A stretch of 64,000 bases of DNA from Davidsoniella eucalypti (GCA_004009845.1 RMBW01000088.1:1-64000), one strand, 5' to 3'; shown: positions 1 through 12,600, counted from the stretch's first letter. Numbers and translations: made by a program. The notes: a model not told the origin generated them from the sequence alone.

Positions 1-201
1 TTTTGTGTTGTGTGAAAGTTCCCACAAAAAAGTAGGCATGCTCGATTTTCACACTGTATAGACGTCGTAGTAAACGAGGTTACATGGAGTCGGCCGTAGG
101 AATGACTTTGCGGGGATCAGGTTTATTGAATAGCGGTTTTGGTTTTACAATGTGATTAGTTATTATCTGTAGTTGTACCGAATATAATTTAATGACGAAT
201 A

Positions 202-1922
202 TCATGAAATAGCACCGCTCTTTTTACGAAGCTTTTCTATGCTTTGCATATGGGTTTGAACCATATCGACCGATTTGACTAATGTGCTGAAGTCAAGTGC
301 GCTACATTCTGCAGCAGTTTCATAGAAAAATTGAGCTTCGGCGGTCATATCTTTTGTATATCTATCAGATATCGAAAAGTATGGCGTGGGTGGTGTAGAT
401 TCATCATATGGATAGTTTATGCTCTTGATCTGAAGATCTTCAATGGCTTTCCGTACATGTTCGATGGTGTCTTCTTTTCTCGTTTGTGTATTTTCCACTT
501 GTAATGGGAATAGCCGCAACGCCTGGTCATCGTCGCCTATGAAACTATGTTAAACATTGAACATGGTATTCTGAGAGTTGTGTTTTCTTACCTTGGCCTT
601 GTGCAAATATTAGTGCACGATTGATGAATTCATTCTGTTCGTCAGTGCTCATGGCAACTATATATTCGCCGGATATATGCTGATAGTCTTTTATTTCTGG
701 GGTTGATTTCTTTGTTGCTTTCATATGCTCGTGCCATATTGGCCAATCGATAGTGGGCAAGTAAGCGGTTTGGCCGGTTATACCAGAATTTTGAGTGAAA
801 GGGAAAAAGTGTTTGACAATAGTCACGATGAGAGATATAAGCAAGACCTCTGGTTGGTCTATTAATCTAATGCGGCCTTTGGATACTGGAAGGGCATAGG
901 TGAGGTCAAGATGTACACTTAACTGTTTGGCAATAAGCACAATATCAACTTCATAGACACGTCAATAAGACAAACAGATATAGAGCGAGTGATCAACTTA
1001 CCTGGAAGTCCCAACGTTTTGGCAAAGTCGATTGCAAGTAGGGGATGGTTTATTGGAGGATATACCATGCCGTAATTGACATTGTAGGATAATTCAAGTT
1101 TGAGAATTGTATAGTGCAGTTCAGTCCCTTTGAGTGGATTTCGAGTTGGTGATTTGAGCATCTTGGGATATGGTTGAGGTAGTCGCTCGGTAAGACTCTG
1201 GGGCAATATTTCCATCTATAGAGAAGCAAAACGTTAATTGTGGCATTGTATTCATTACCATGGATTCTTGTACGTACTGCATTACTATACGGAAGAGAAT
1301 CTACCGTCACCCATTGATGCAAGTTACCAATGCTAACGGGTATACGTAATAATCGGCACGCAAGATAACATATAGCCAACGTCTCGATCACTGACGGTGC
1401 TTCCCATTTGTCTCCTGCCTGTGCTGCCCACTGTGAAGCGCGATCGATGCCCTTGACATCGATATCTTCCTCTATAGGGACTGGTTGTGAGCTGGAAAAG
1501 AATACCTCATCTGACCGAGTCTCTTCGGAGTTATGTGCCGGAGGGCACCCTCTAATTCGAAGATCCCAAAGATCTTTAGTTATGCCTTCTAGGTCTGTAC
1601 TGTATTGCTTTTCCTGTATCAACCAGAGAACTTGATTACGAAGCAAAAACTGCAAACATTCAAGATAGAGGTCGCGGCCCCGGGCACCCGTCAAGCGTTG
1701 TTTTTCCACTTCTTTGACCTCTTTGGTTTTTCTGGCCGTGTGATAACCAGTTGCACCAGCCTGGCCACTCTCATCAGGCGCATACTCGATAAAACCTTCA
1801 ATCTGATGGCCGTTTTGACAGTACCGTAGACCGTTCTCTTGATACCAACGTTTAGCACGGCAGCGTGAGCATCGTTCGCTTCCCTTTGGAAACCGGTGAA
1901 GCTCGCGGTTCGCGTCTTCCAT
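202..1922 (-). CDS. rrn7: RNA polymerase I core factor subunit Rrn7 (TAF1B family)
   Basis: Rrn7 is the TFIIB-like subunit of core factor, which recruits RNA polymerase I to the rDNA promoter in the nucleolus. I read four exons, 1922-1278, 1215-1002, 948-592 and 536-202, joined by GT-AG introns of 62, 53 and 55 nt. The joined frame is open and gives 516 residues, close to yeast Rrn7. The N-terminus carries the family's zinc ribbon (C18, C21, C35, H39), followed by the conserved block GRDLYLECLQFLLRNQVLWL near residues 85-105. The start at 1922 is the first ATG before the ribbon; the upstream in-frame extension looks like leader. It lies in the same orientation as eIF5A, separated from it by a retroposon in its upstream flank. 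The family assignment is firm; the exact 3' exons are inferred from frame continuity. Confidence 0.88.
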
Positions 1923-2105
1923 TTTTTCTAGAAAGTGGAGTAGATATACGTATTTTATAAAGATTGATGGAATGGATTGCAGAGTGTACTGATCAAGACG
2001 GCATATATAAGAAAGTGAAGGCGCTGAACTCAGCAGTTGCAAAGTCTTTAGGGTTTGGCACTAAGGGTGGTAAAAAAGCCTTAGTGGGCCCATTCCCATA
2101 ATTGG

Positions 2106-2119
2106 TAAAGCGTAAGTCA
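2106..2119. repeat. Target-site duplication, left copy
   Basis: The 14-mer TAAAGCGTAAGTCA occurs here and again, without mismatch, at 3269-3282. The two copies bracket the insertion at 2120-3268. Length and position fit target-primed retrotransposition. Confidence 0.75.
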
Positions 2120-3268
2120 TTCAACCTTCCCTCCTACAACCCTCGGGGGGGTACCTTTGAGTTTTCGGTGCCTCCTCCTTTGTCCAAAGACGAAAAATTC
2201 CCCTTCGTCGTGGGTTTTTAAGAGCGACCAGCACATATCACCAATGTCGCTGTCCATTCTCTCGCATCTATTGATTTATTTCATGATGCTCCGTTTTGTG
2301 AGGCCTTGAGCCCGTTTCTTCCTCTCTCGAGGGTAATTCTCACCAACGATCGCCCACCCCCTTTTCTCTACACTTTTCGCGATCGCTGGTCTCCCGAGCC
2401 TCATCTCCGCTGCTCAGGAATTCACACTCACACTCGGAGGGCAACACTTTGAAGGTTCCAGTTGCCCGACATTTCCGGCTCTTCTTTTGTTGTGCTTTGC
2501 ACTTCATTTGATCATGCCAAAACAAATTGTGATAGCTTCTCCTTGAGTCGCTCCCTCACAATGAAAACACTTTGGGTTTCCTCTGTGTTTTCTAACAACC
2601 CACCAGGGGGTCGGCTGTGAAGAAAGTTTAGCTTAATGCTGCTTGACCTCCTCCCGATCCCCCGACACTGACCTCGCGATAGTTGTCTCCTTGAGCATCT
2701 CCCTCGCACCGGAGCACTCTGGTCTTTTCCTTTGTGCCTACCAATCCCCGGCTCTTCTTGTGTTGTGCTTTGCACCTCATTTGATTATGCCAAAACAAAC
2801 CTGTGATAGCTTCTCCTTGAGTCGCTCCCTCACAATGAAAACACTTTGGGTTTCCACTGTGTTTTCCAACAACCAACCAGGGGGACGGCTGTGAAGAAAG
2901 TTTAGCTTAATGCTGCTTGACCTCCTCCCGATCCCCCGACACCGACCTCGCGATAGTTGTCTCCTTGAGCATCTCCCTCGCACCCTGAGCACTCTGGTCT
3001 TTTCCTTTGTGTCTCAATCAACCTGCTAGGTGGACAGTGAAGAAACAAGTTTAGCCAGGTTAGCGCTGCTTGTATTCTCCACTGCTTCCACCATGCGAAA
3101 TTTGTTTTTGCTTTCTGTGTTTTCTGTTTTGCTTTTTTAGTTTTAGTTCGGACCTCCACTATGGGGGGATCTTCGAGGACCATTAGGGTTTCTCGACGTC
3201 TAACGATCCACTAGGGTCGGATCCACGTGATCCACATAAAGACGTAAAACGACAAATAAATAAATAAA
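2120..3268 (+). mobile_element. Retroposon-like insertion with AAAT tail and TSD
   Basis: This 1.15-kb block sits between perfect 14-bp direct repeats and ends at its right side in an (AAAT)n-type tail, about 3252-3268. Both features are hallmarks of LINE/SINE-type insertion, and the tail sets the orientation as plus. The left 345 bp (2120-2465) have a diverged copy in reverse orientation at about 52815-53172. The middle holds a 273-bp unit repeated in tandem (2475-2747 and 2748-about 3010). Short minus-strand ORFs of 60-93 codons exist but show no recognisable protein, so I take the element as non-autonomous. I saw no convincing tRNA-like A/B box at its left end. It separates eIF5A from rrn7 and could disturb the rrn7 promoter. 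Confidence 0.7.
2475..3010 (+). repeat. Two tandem 273-bp units
   Basis: Unit 1 (2475-2747) and unit 2 (2748 to about 3010) start with CCGGCTCTTCTT and run colinearly with only scattered differences. They share, among other blocks, GCTTCTCCTTGAGTCGCTCC and CACCAGGGGG-like segments. The second unit fades near 3010. They lie inside the retroposon-like insertion. Confidence 0.85.
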
Positions 3269-3282
3269 TAAAGCGTAAGTCA
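3269..3282. repeat. Target-site duplication, right copy
   Basis: Exact repeat of 2106-2119, directly after the AAAT-rich tail of the insertion. Confidence 0.75.
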
Positions 3283-3606
3283 CATCGTGGTATATTTAAC
3301 GCAGTTAATATATTACTTGGCAATCTATGCCGTGATATATCAGCCATCACAAAGCTGACTAGTATTTTTCTACGCATGGCAGATGGACTGTGCTCGGCGG
3401 TGGTATTTTCTACTACAGGTTGTCAAAGAAAAATAGTTCAAGTTTATTGTTGTCTCATACTTTGGTTGTAATCAAGTTAACTTTTTATTCATGAAAGGAA
3501 TCACGTAGACGGTAACATGATATATACATGAAAATTGGAGCGTGATAATTGAGTGCTAGTATTTCAAGATTCATTATATCTTATTTTTTACATTGACAAA
3601 AAGCAC
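3283..3606. other. 3' flank of eIF5A, no gene seen
   Basis: AT-rich spacer between the retroposon and the eIF5A stop codon. It probably holds the eIF5A 3' UTR and poly(A) site. I see no ORF or repeat of note. Confidence 0.6.
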
Positions 3607-4610
3607 TTAGTCAGAACCACGAGGAGCCTCCTTAGCATCAATGGCGGCCTCCTCGCCCATGGCGGTCAAAATGATAACAACTGTTCACGAGGTTAGTATC
3701 TAATTCGGTATTGATGACGGGAGAGGGGCGATATTGTAACTTACGGGTGTCCTTGCCGTCATCCCACAGCTCCTGGATCTTCTTGCCGACCTCACCCTCA
3801 GGCAGCTTAACATCCTCCTTGGCGCTGGCGCTACCTTCAAGCAGAAGGGAGAGGTATTCATCATCGGTGATGTCCAGCTAGTTTGAATGTCAGAAGGGTA
3901 TTTTAAAGGTTGTATCGAAAGATTCAACTTACCAGCTGGTACTCCTTACGGGAGACGTTGGGGACGTCCATGTTGTGGGTGGAAGGGCACAGATCCTCAA
4001 GCTTCTTGCCAGTGAAAATGTCAATGGCGACCAAGTGAACTTTGGCGTGACCGTGCTTGCCAGTCTTGGAGGTTGACATATCGACGATCTTGCAAGGGCG
4101 GCCCTTGATGACGACGTGGCCGTTCTTGCGCAGAGCAGAGCACTGCATGGGGAAGGTGGCCGAAGCGCCGGCATCGGCGGACTCGAAGTGGTGGTCGTGC
4201 TAATTGGGAGAGTTGTATTAGTGTCTTTCTTGGGTAAATCGTACATTCTCGTGGCTACTATCATATCTAGCACCAAGTCGAGCCATGATACAGCCGGTAG
4301 CCCGATCTATCTACTCCAAAGATACAGGGTTTGTTGGTGGATTGCCAATGCAGCAAAGATGGCGTCATGTACTTCGTGCCCGAGTGGTGATGGCAAGTGC
4401 CATCATTCGGAAGAAGATTTCAAAGGCGCGGGTTGTTCATTCATAGCCGAGATACACAACGGCGTTTAGCGATTCGCATCTCGCAGGCCCGATTGGATGC
4501 GGGGTGTCAACATTGAAGAGTGGGCGAGGGCGCTTGGCGATCGTTTGGATGTAGTGCTTCATAGAGCAGATAGGTGGGATATATAGTGATAAACTTACAT
4601 CTTCGGACAT
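3607..4610 (-). CDS. Translation factor eIF5A (hypusine-containing)
   Basis: eIF5A binds the ribosomal E-site region and relieves stalling, for example on proline stretches. Exons are 4610-4599, 4199-3933, 3877-3745 and 3680-3607, giving 161 residues, the normal length. The hypusine loop STSKTGKHGHAKVH is intact, with the modified lysine at residue 52. The C-terminal OB fold begins around residue 84 and ends AAIDAKEAPRGSD. The first exon has only four codons (MSED), followed by a 399-nt intron, by far the longest intron I assign here; the other two are 55 and 64 nt. A long first intron close to the start codon is common in strongly expressed fungal genes and may carry regulatory sequence. It is divergent from vps52. 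Identification is unambiguous. Confidence 0.96.
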
Positions 4611-5913
4611 TTTGATTGATGGGTAATTGAACCTGGGGAGTGTAAGGAAAGGAAGAAAAGAAGATGAAGAACAAAAATTTTGATTTTTTTTTAAAAAAAA
4701 AAAAGGGAAGAAGGAGGGCGGGGTGACTTAAGATGACCAAAAAAAAATCTAAAACAGTGTACACTGTGTGTGCATATAAACTACTTGGAGCATATGCCAG
4801 TTCCAGAGGGGGCAAAACTTTTTGTCTATGGAGGGGGCTTTGGCAGTGCCTTGATTGGCGGGAGACCTACTCGTGCCACGCCCCACACCATACATAGACT
4901 TCGTTGTATAGACTTTAGGCCAGTGGACTTCCTTGTCTTTTTCTTTCCATTGTTCTCGCTTTTGTTTCTATATCTTGATGTGTGTGCCTCCATAGAAGAC
5001 TCTATGAGTTGAAGATATACAGCATACTAGATCTCATGCAGGATAATAAATGCATACAGTGCTTGCAGTTTTGAAAGTCTCTGGTAACCGACCACAGGCA
5101 TTCATTGACAATTCCTTAGACCAGGGTGCTTATTACCCATTAGCTAGCCGACGATACTCGTGCCCTAAGGTTATGCTCAAGCAATGGCCAACTGTGATCT
5201 AGATTTCTTACCCGGTTGATAATTGGAGATTTTGTGCATAATCTCTTCTATCTGCAATGCAGTATCCCATCCTAGTGCTTGTGGTTGCATCATATCATTC
5301 CATGACAACCAGCATTAAGATAAGTACTTGAGCAATGTGCGGGCTCAACATCTCGTACTGTACCACCAAACTGACTACCACAAGCTTATTTTGTTAGGTG
5401 GTGTGTTGATCTCTTTCTTTATTGTTGTACGCGCTATTACCATCATTATCCATCACGAATCTACTACAGTGTCTAAAGGTTGTCCCGTACATAGTAACGA
5501 ACATTATCCCGGTAGTACATATCTAACATGTAAATTTTATCCTCTCTTGTATGAGACATTCAACATACTAGGGTTTATACCTTCAACCTTGTACATATAG
5601 GGTTCACAGACAACCCTAATTAGTCAGCTTCATCAAGCTCCAACAAGCTTTAGATGATGACGACCCCTGGTGTTCCAACAACATAAACACAAGCTATAAT
5701 GCTGGACACATCATCATTCAATAGTGTGCGTTGCGCTGAGTTGAATTTCCGAGTTTTAGTATAATCTCCCGTGCGGTATTATTTGCATAACCAACGCTAT
5801 GAGCTTCCATCTTTGTCTTGTCTATTCAAGTGCTCCCGCCTAATTCTTTCTGATCGGTTAGCACCGCTGTTCGGTATACCAACCATCCTAGCGGCAGAGA
5901 ATCTTGAACCACC
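4611..5913. other. Divergent promoter region eIF5A / vps52
   Basis: Spacer of 1.3 kb between two divergent genes. It contains a T-run next to an A-run (about 4684-4704) roughly 80 bp upstream of the eIF5A start, probably promoter sequence. Small ORFs (for example 4770-5012 and 5328-5600) have no recognisable protein. No RNA gene seen. Confidence 0.55.
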
Positions 5914-8035
5914 ATGTGGCTGGACCGACTTGCCTCTCAGGCTGCTCAACCGAACTCGCTTCAACCGCCATCTCGGCCATTTAGCAACGGCGCACTACCG
6001 CGTCGAACCTCTAGCAGTCTCAGTCCTTATGTCACCTCTCAAAGATCTGCCTCTGTACAGTCCAAAGGCTCGATCACGCCCGTCATAGTAAACGATTCCA
6101 CGATATCGCTCCTATCTACAGCCCGAAAAAACAATGACCCATCACCAAGACAGCCGTCTCCGGGCGCGCCAAATCCCGAAGTCCTCATTGAGAGATTGCT
6201 CGAAGTCCAGAAAGAGGACATAGACTCGTCAATTCCGCCGCCACATAACATCAAACCCGAAGATCTCGACCTGGCCTTTGATTTCACAGGCCTGTCACTT
6301 TCTGCATTTGCCGCATGCGAGCCAACAGAAAAGCGTGACTGTCAACCACCGGTACAGTGTAAGTCATTGGGCTGACACTATGTCATATATACACGCATAC
6401 TAAACAAAAGCCATCTTTGGCCACTATAGACTCTGCCGAGAAAGACCGATTCAACCAGCTACACAAGTCAATTGTCGATTGCGACAGCGTCCTTAACTCC
6501 GTTGAAGCCAATCTCGAAAGCTTCCGAAGCGATCTAGAATTTGTCTCCGCTGATATAGAAACCCTGCAAGCGCGCTCAATGGCACTCAACGTCAGACTAG
6601 AAAATCGCAAATCAGTTGAAAAGTCTCTTGGGCCTGTCGTTGAGGAATTAAGTGTTGCGCCAGCTGTTGTCGCAAAGATATCCGACGGAGCTATCGACGA
6701 AAGCTGGATCAAAGCTCTACATGAAGTAGACAAACGATCCATCGCCTACAAAAAAGAGACCAATAGACAAGGCAAGGCTTGGGACGAATTAGGCCCGCTA
6801 TTAGAGAAACTTGTAGCCAAGGTATGTATATATATCCTTACACCCCAATAAGCTCACTTCTTTACCAGGCCAGTGCTAACACAGTGATACATCTTCAGGC
6901 CATTGAGAGAATCCGAGACCATATTGTGACGCAAATCAAAGCACTACGGTCACCTAGCATCAACGCGCAGATTTTACAACAACAGAACTTTCTCAAGTTT
7001 AAAGATGGCTTCTCGTTCCTCTACAGACACAACTCACAGCTTGGCGACGAAATTTGCCTTGCCTATATGAACACCATCAGGTGGTACTACTTACACCACT
7101 TTATGCGATACCAGCGCTCTCTAGAGAAGCTCAAGATTCACACACTAGACAAGAGCGACGCGCTTGGTGCTGAAGACCGCAAAGCCTCTATGCTTTCTGT
7201 CCCATCAATGCGACAACAAGCGCCCCCTCACGATACGTTCAACCTTGGCCGGCGTATTGAGCTGCTTAAAACCAATAATCAGGTCGCGCTTTCGTCCTAC
7301 CTTGCAGAAGAAACGTCGACATATCAATATATTGAAGTCCCATTCCGAAACTTCAATCTTGCTTTAGCCGACAATGCAACTGCCGAGTACACCTTTTTAT
7401 CCTCGTTTTTCTCTCCACCAATTCCTCTCGTTGTTATACAAAAGCATTTCAACTATATTTTCGAGCCGACCTTTGCACTTGGGAAAAATCTTGCTCAAAC
7501 ACTCATGTCAAATTCATATGATGCACTGGGTCTTTTGTTATCAATCCGGCTTAATCAACATTTTGCCTTTGAACTACAGCGAAGAAGGGTTCCAGCACTG
7601 GATGGCTATATCGATACTACTAACATGGTGATGTGGCCCAGATTACAAAAGGTCATGGATTTCCATTCTGACTCTATACATGCTTTGACTTCAAGTCTCC
7701 CATCAAAGCCTTCTAGCTCAAACATGTCTTTCGCGCCTCATATGATCACTCAGCGGTTTGGGCAGATTCTTCATGGTGTTTTGTCTTTAAGCTCCGAATC
7801 AGCCGATGATGAGCCCGTTGTCACTAGCCTCGGTCGTCTTCGTATGGAGGTTGAAACCTTTCTTGCTAAATATGCCCAAGTTCAAAGTGGAGGAGACGCA
7901 AGGAAGCGTTCTCGATTCCTCTACAATAATTTCTCTCTTATAGCCACTATCATCAGTGATACTGTCGGGCGACTTGCTCAAGAGCAGCAGAGCCATTACG
8001 AGAGCATGAAGAGTCAATTCCAAGAAGGGCCTTGA
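5914..8035 (+). CDS. vps52: Vps52/Sac2 subunit of the GARP tethering complex
   Basis: Vps52 is a GARP subunit that tethers endosome-derived vesicles at the trans-Golgi network. Exons are 5914-6358, 6430-6821 and 6899-8035, with introns of 71 and 77 nt; the second has a GCTAAC branch site. The joined frame encodes 657 residues, the usual fungal length. It starts MWLDRL in an ACCATG context. A Ser/Pro-rich, probably disordered leader covers roughly residues 10-110. The Vps52 coiled-coil core follows, with the conserved runs DCDSVLNSVEANL, EIETLQ-like and RLENRKSVEKSLGPVVEE, then ERIRDHIVTQIKALRSP and INAQILQQQ. The gene converges on the TBC gene, with 234 bp between stop codons. Confidence 0.94.
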
Positions 8036-8269
8036 GATGAAATAAGGCCGAGATTTTATAGCCATCATGAATATCCGCTAGTCATCGCTATTCCCAATAT
8101 AGAAATCCACCACCTAACTTACTAGTTGTTAGACATTAGTACATTGTAATATATGATATCTCCATGGTACATGCAATCTGACACTGACTCAAATGATATC
8201 AGCCACCTATAAATTGCTGATCGATGATTATACACTATGCCAAATAGCAAATGGGAAATGGGGGGTGCT

Positions 8270-9668
8270 CTATGAGTTAAGATACGAGGTAACTAGAGAA
8301 ACCGGGTTTGGGTTCTTCCGTAGATAGACAGCAAGCAATCCAACCGCCACAGCAGCACCAACTGCCTGCGCCGGCTTTCTGTACTTCCAAAGAGTCTTTC
8401 CAACATCCGTGTACATTTTCTGCCATTCGAGCTCAGAAGTCTGTTTCCTAAAGCATTCCTCAGCGTCTTCCAGAGTTTGGTCAGGCAGACTAGCCGTTTT
8501 AAGACAGCTCGATGGAGATAAGGCCTTCCATGCCTTTAGAGATTCTGGTGGGTGAGTTTCCATCAATGACACGGCACCGGATATCAGGCTTTCTAGGTCG
8601 AGCGGTTGAGGCACTTTGGAGAGCATTAGCTGGAGCATAGCCTGGTCATCTTCCGGTGTTTCCAGGAGAATCTCGCGTCGCGAGATGATGATCTGGACGA
8701 AAAGATATACACTGAAAACCGGATGAGTAGCTAGTAAAGCATCGAACAGTCTTGCTATATCACCATACCGCTCGACATTGTGGGCGTACATTGTAATTGT
8801 TCCGGCAAGGGCATAGTACGGATCGACGCCGGTTAGATGGGCCCGGAGTTCGGGGTCCGCCGTGTCCAATATGTCGGGTATCAGACGCAGTTGGGCAATG
8901 GTTGGGCTTAAATCTGTGAGCATGAAGTCTCTGATTCGGAAAAGGGAGAGTCGGCTGACGGCTCGTGCCCGCACGCGCCGCGGCAAGACAAGTAGGAAAA
9001 CTTGGCAGATGTCGTGGTATCCCTGAAAGTAATGAAGATAGGGGTATCGGCGAAGAACCTCGACGATCAGGTCTGACAACTCGGTCTTGATGACGTCAAG
9101 CTCAGATGAGGTTTTGTCTATCGATAGATGTTAGTACAACGGAGGCATTGCATGCGAGAATGAGGCTCTGATATATATACCGTTGGGATAGTATACAAAG
9201 GATCTGTTGACATCCAGTTGTACTTGTCCTTCATCGTGATGGGGAGGAAGATCTTCCCATCGAGGTTCTATCAAGTCATCTTCCTCGTCTTTTTCGTCCT
9301 TGACTACTTCTTCTTTGACAGCGTCTGAAAGATCACCCAATAGATATGGCCCTAGACAATAAGTTGGTTAGCATTGGGTTTCATACAGACCAAATAGATG
9401 ATTCATATTCAATAGCGACTGACTTACATGCAGCTTTTCGGAATTCGTCTTTGATAAAGCCTCCTTTGGATAAGGCTAAATGTTGAAGAGCGACGACATC
9501 TTTTGTTTGACAAGCCTTTTCTATCTTTTCAGCCTTGGTCAAGGCCCATTCATCTTCCAGCACATCATACTTTATGATTTCGTCATCTTCAAGCAAAGAG
9601 ATGCTTTGATCCTCTTCTTCTTCTAATTTGATGCCGATATCATCTATTTCAGGCACCGCAGTCTCCAT
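8270..9668 (-). CDS. TBC-domain Rab GTPase-activating protein (TBC1D20/Gyp8 type), membrane-anchored
   Basis: A Rab GAP of the early secretory pathway type. Exons are 9668-9428, 9351-9181 and 9117-8270 (introns 76 and 63 nt), giving 419 residues. Both catalytic fingers are present: the arginine finger in QLDVNRSF (R130) and the glutamine finger in HYFQGYHD (Q169). The N-terminal region contains AAWPYLLG, restored only when intron 1 is removed. The C-terminus has a hydrophobic segment (AVGAAVAVGLLAVYL) followed by a short polar tail, as in TBC1D20 and Gyp8, which are tail-anchored to the ER. An acidic insert (KDEKDEEDD) lies between WPYLLG and the arginine finger. Family is firm; the specific orthologue (Gyp8 or Gyp10) is inference. 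Confidence 0.9.
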
Positions 9669-12600
9669 GATGCCAGTCCGAGATACTGTATACCGGGCAC
9701 TGACTAATATAGGGTTTAGTAAGAAGGATCTGTTTAGCAACTCTTATAATGTTTTGTTTACTTGAACTTCAAACTAGAAATATAGCGTGGCTTTCTAGAA
9801 TAAGCCGCGGATAGAGTGTGGAAGCAATATAAAATTAAGAAAAAACTTCAGATTTGGGGCGAATATAATATCCATAGATAGGATGCAGTTGTCTTGCGAT
9901 ACTCTATTAGTATATGGAGCCTTAGTTCCCATTAGTAGTATCTTTTAAAGTCCTACAAGTTTTGTCTTAAGAAGCCTAATTAGGCTCTGTTTCTGCGGAA
10001 CAAAATTACTAACCGCGGGTGAGCCCTACATTCAGAGGTGGGTCTCAATAGAGATGTGGTACTAACCCTAACACTCGAGGCATAACTACGATCTGAAGAC
10101 AAAATAAACAGAACAGATGATGAGAAGGCCATTGGTAGGATGGGATTGGAGACCTACTAGCTATATCTCAAAGTTTTTGGCGGCAAGTTTTCTTCTCTCT
10201 ACGGATGAGGATTCATGTCTATCTAGACTAACTACGCTTTCGGAATATTGTTTTGACAAGATGGCACTGAGGCTTTATTTCCTCTTGATTTAGTTATTTA
10301 TCAGATGTATCAACTAACATGAGCGTTCCAAGATAAGGATAAGAACACGATGAATATATATATTGGAATGTGTAGAAGCAAAAAGATCCTTAGGGGATGG
10401 ATTAGAAACTGCGGGACACTCATAGACAATTCTAGCTGAAGATGCCTTCTAACGCTAACGATTAATGACGTTTCTTAGCAGGAGGGCTCGCAATTCTTAC
10501 TTCATTCATCCAAGAAGATAAATCTCGATCATCCATGTACATATAAAAGAAAACAAATATAATAAACACGACTTTACGCTAGTTAGTTAATCAGTCGTAT
10601 CAGTCAGTTCAGCTTGGAAAGGTAGAGGGTCTTTATTTATCTGTATAACAACGTAACAACGGTCTGGTTTGCCTCACTCTAGTCGGTCGTTAGTCTTTTC
10701 CAAACCATAGTCGGCTCACTTGCTCTAAGTGTGTTGTTGAGGTCAACACCTTCTAATTGCATAGAAGACAAAATTGGATGGACTTGGTTTATGATGTTGG
10801 CATTAGCGTGATGCCGAACCACGAAGTCTCCGATAGAATGCTAATGCTACAATCGGAGCATTGCAACGGTCTAATCAAAGGTAAATGCTCTGCATCAGAG
10901 CACTATTCCTGGAAAGCCTGCCCCTCACTAGAAGAATGTGTGTTAATTTGTAGCATGATTCTAGCCGCCATCTGCCATCTATGTTGCATGTCTAGAAGGT
11001 GCTGTGTGATTTCTACGTATAGAATAGGACTTGTAACTGTAATAGAAAGCCATGTTTAGGGGTAGAGACTAACGACGGACACTGGTATAGCGGCTCACTG
11101 TTGACTTTTGGGCTATAACTACTGTTTGTCTATATATTGTGGCCCAGTCTCAGTTGTCAACCAGACTATGATCGAAGAGATGGCTGAAATCAAAGTCTGA
11201 GGTCTACAGAAACACCAGGAGTGACACACTACCGGTAGTGAGTGCATATGAACAAATAGGAACAAACCACTACTGTCCTACATAGAGTTATGTTCTCTAA
11301 GAGGACTGCTTGAGAGCTGATAATGTTAAGGGCGTGTAGAGTCTGTCTACTATCTCTATCAACTATACAAAGAGGAATAGCTATACACTCAATCGGGGGT
11401 ATTGACCTGAGAGTCTTGAATAGCCATTTAGATAGTGGTGCCCCATTCCCTTGTTCAACAGAAGAAGTGAGAAAATAGAGGTAGGTAGTGGTTCGTAGTA
11501 TTGGATTAGGTCACTGATCCTAACCATGGCTTGATTAGTAAACTTTGCGGGCGTTAGCAACCTGACTCCTTATAGAGAAGAAAGAGGAGAAGGAGAGTAA
11601 CAGCAGGAGCTAGAGGATGGAGGGGGATATGTGACAGCGAACTTTGCAATACTTACAAGCTTCGCACAAGGCTCAAACTGCAAATTTCAATTCTACCAGT
11701 TGTCAAGAGAAAATATGAGTATGAGTGAAACTCATACTCATATATGACCTGTCAAGCTTACATACATGTATGTGCACATATGTATGATATCAATAGTACT
11801 ATGTAGGAGGCCTTAGACGGCGAAGTACGTATACTGGAGGAGGTCATCTGAACAATACGAGAAACCAAGCCACTCTCTCGGAACTTTGATTTTCAGAACT
11901 ACATAGGCCTATAAATCATACATAAGAGTTGAAACTTAGACAGTGTTTAGGATTTAGGGCCTCATTTCGATGGCGATATACCCTGAGTAATTAATTTATA
12001 GCTGCCTAGTAGTGGCCTAGCAGTGGCCTAGTAGTATTACATGATATGAAGTGAGATCACTGATTGTTGTTTTTTCATTGTCTTGTTTTTTTCTCCCCTA
12101 GCATTAAGTTCTGCACAGACTGGACTAATGTATATTTATAGAGATGAATAAAATATGCAATATTTTGTCTGCGTAACATTGCGTATATGCGGTACTATGG
12201 TGGAACAGCATTGTGGGAATTCAGGTTTTAGAAGCTGAAAGCTGGATGTCGGACATAAGTCAAGCCACGGATAAAAGCACAAGCTTGGTCGTGACGGTGC
12301 CATGCACAAGAACGGCAGTATGTTGCTTGGCCCTTTTCGTAGAATGTGTATCCTACCGGTTAATTCAGCCAATAGTGAGGTTGAGTGAGACCAAAACAAG
12401 ACTAGATTGCTGAGCCTGGAGAAGAAATTATATGTAGGCGGTACCTATGTATGCTACTGTAAGCCAACAGGCATCAGACAAGTGTTAAAAACAGGTAAGC
12501 TGAATAAAAGGTTCGCGAGAACTACTGCCGATGGTCAGACTGAGTTAGAGTAGGGTAAATTGGCGACCACGATAAGTAGAAGTCGACGCAACAACTACAG

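Noticed and set aside
2512..3183. Minus-strand ORFs of 82-93 codons in the tandem repeat
   Set aside because: They recur only because the DNA is repeated; the deduced peptides are basic, low in structure and unlike any known protein.
10060..10080. Telomere-like CTAACCCTAAC
   Set aside because: Fewer than two repeats; similar AACCCTAA boxes are scattered through the window, so this is no interstitial telomere.
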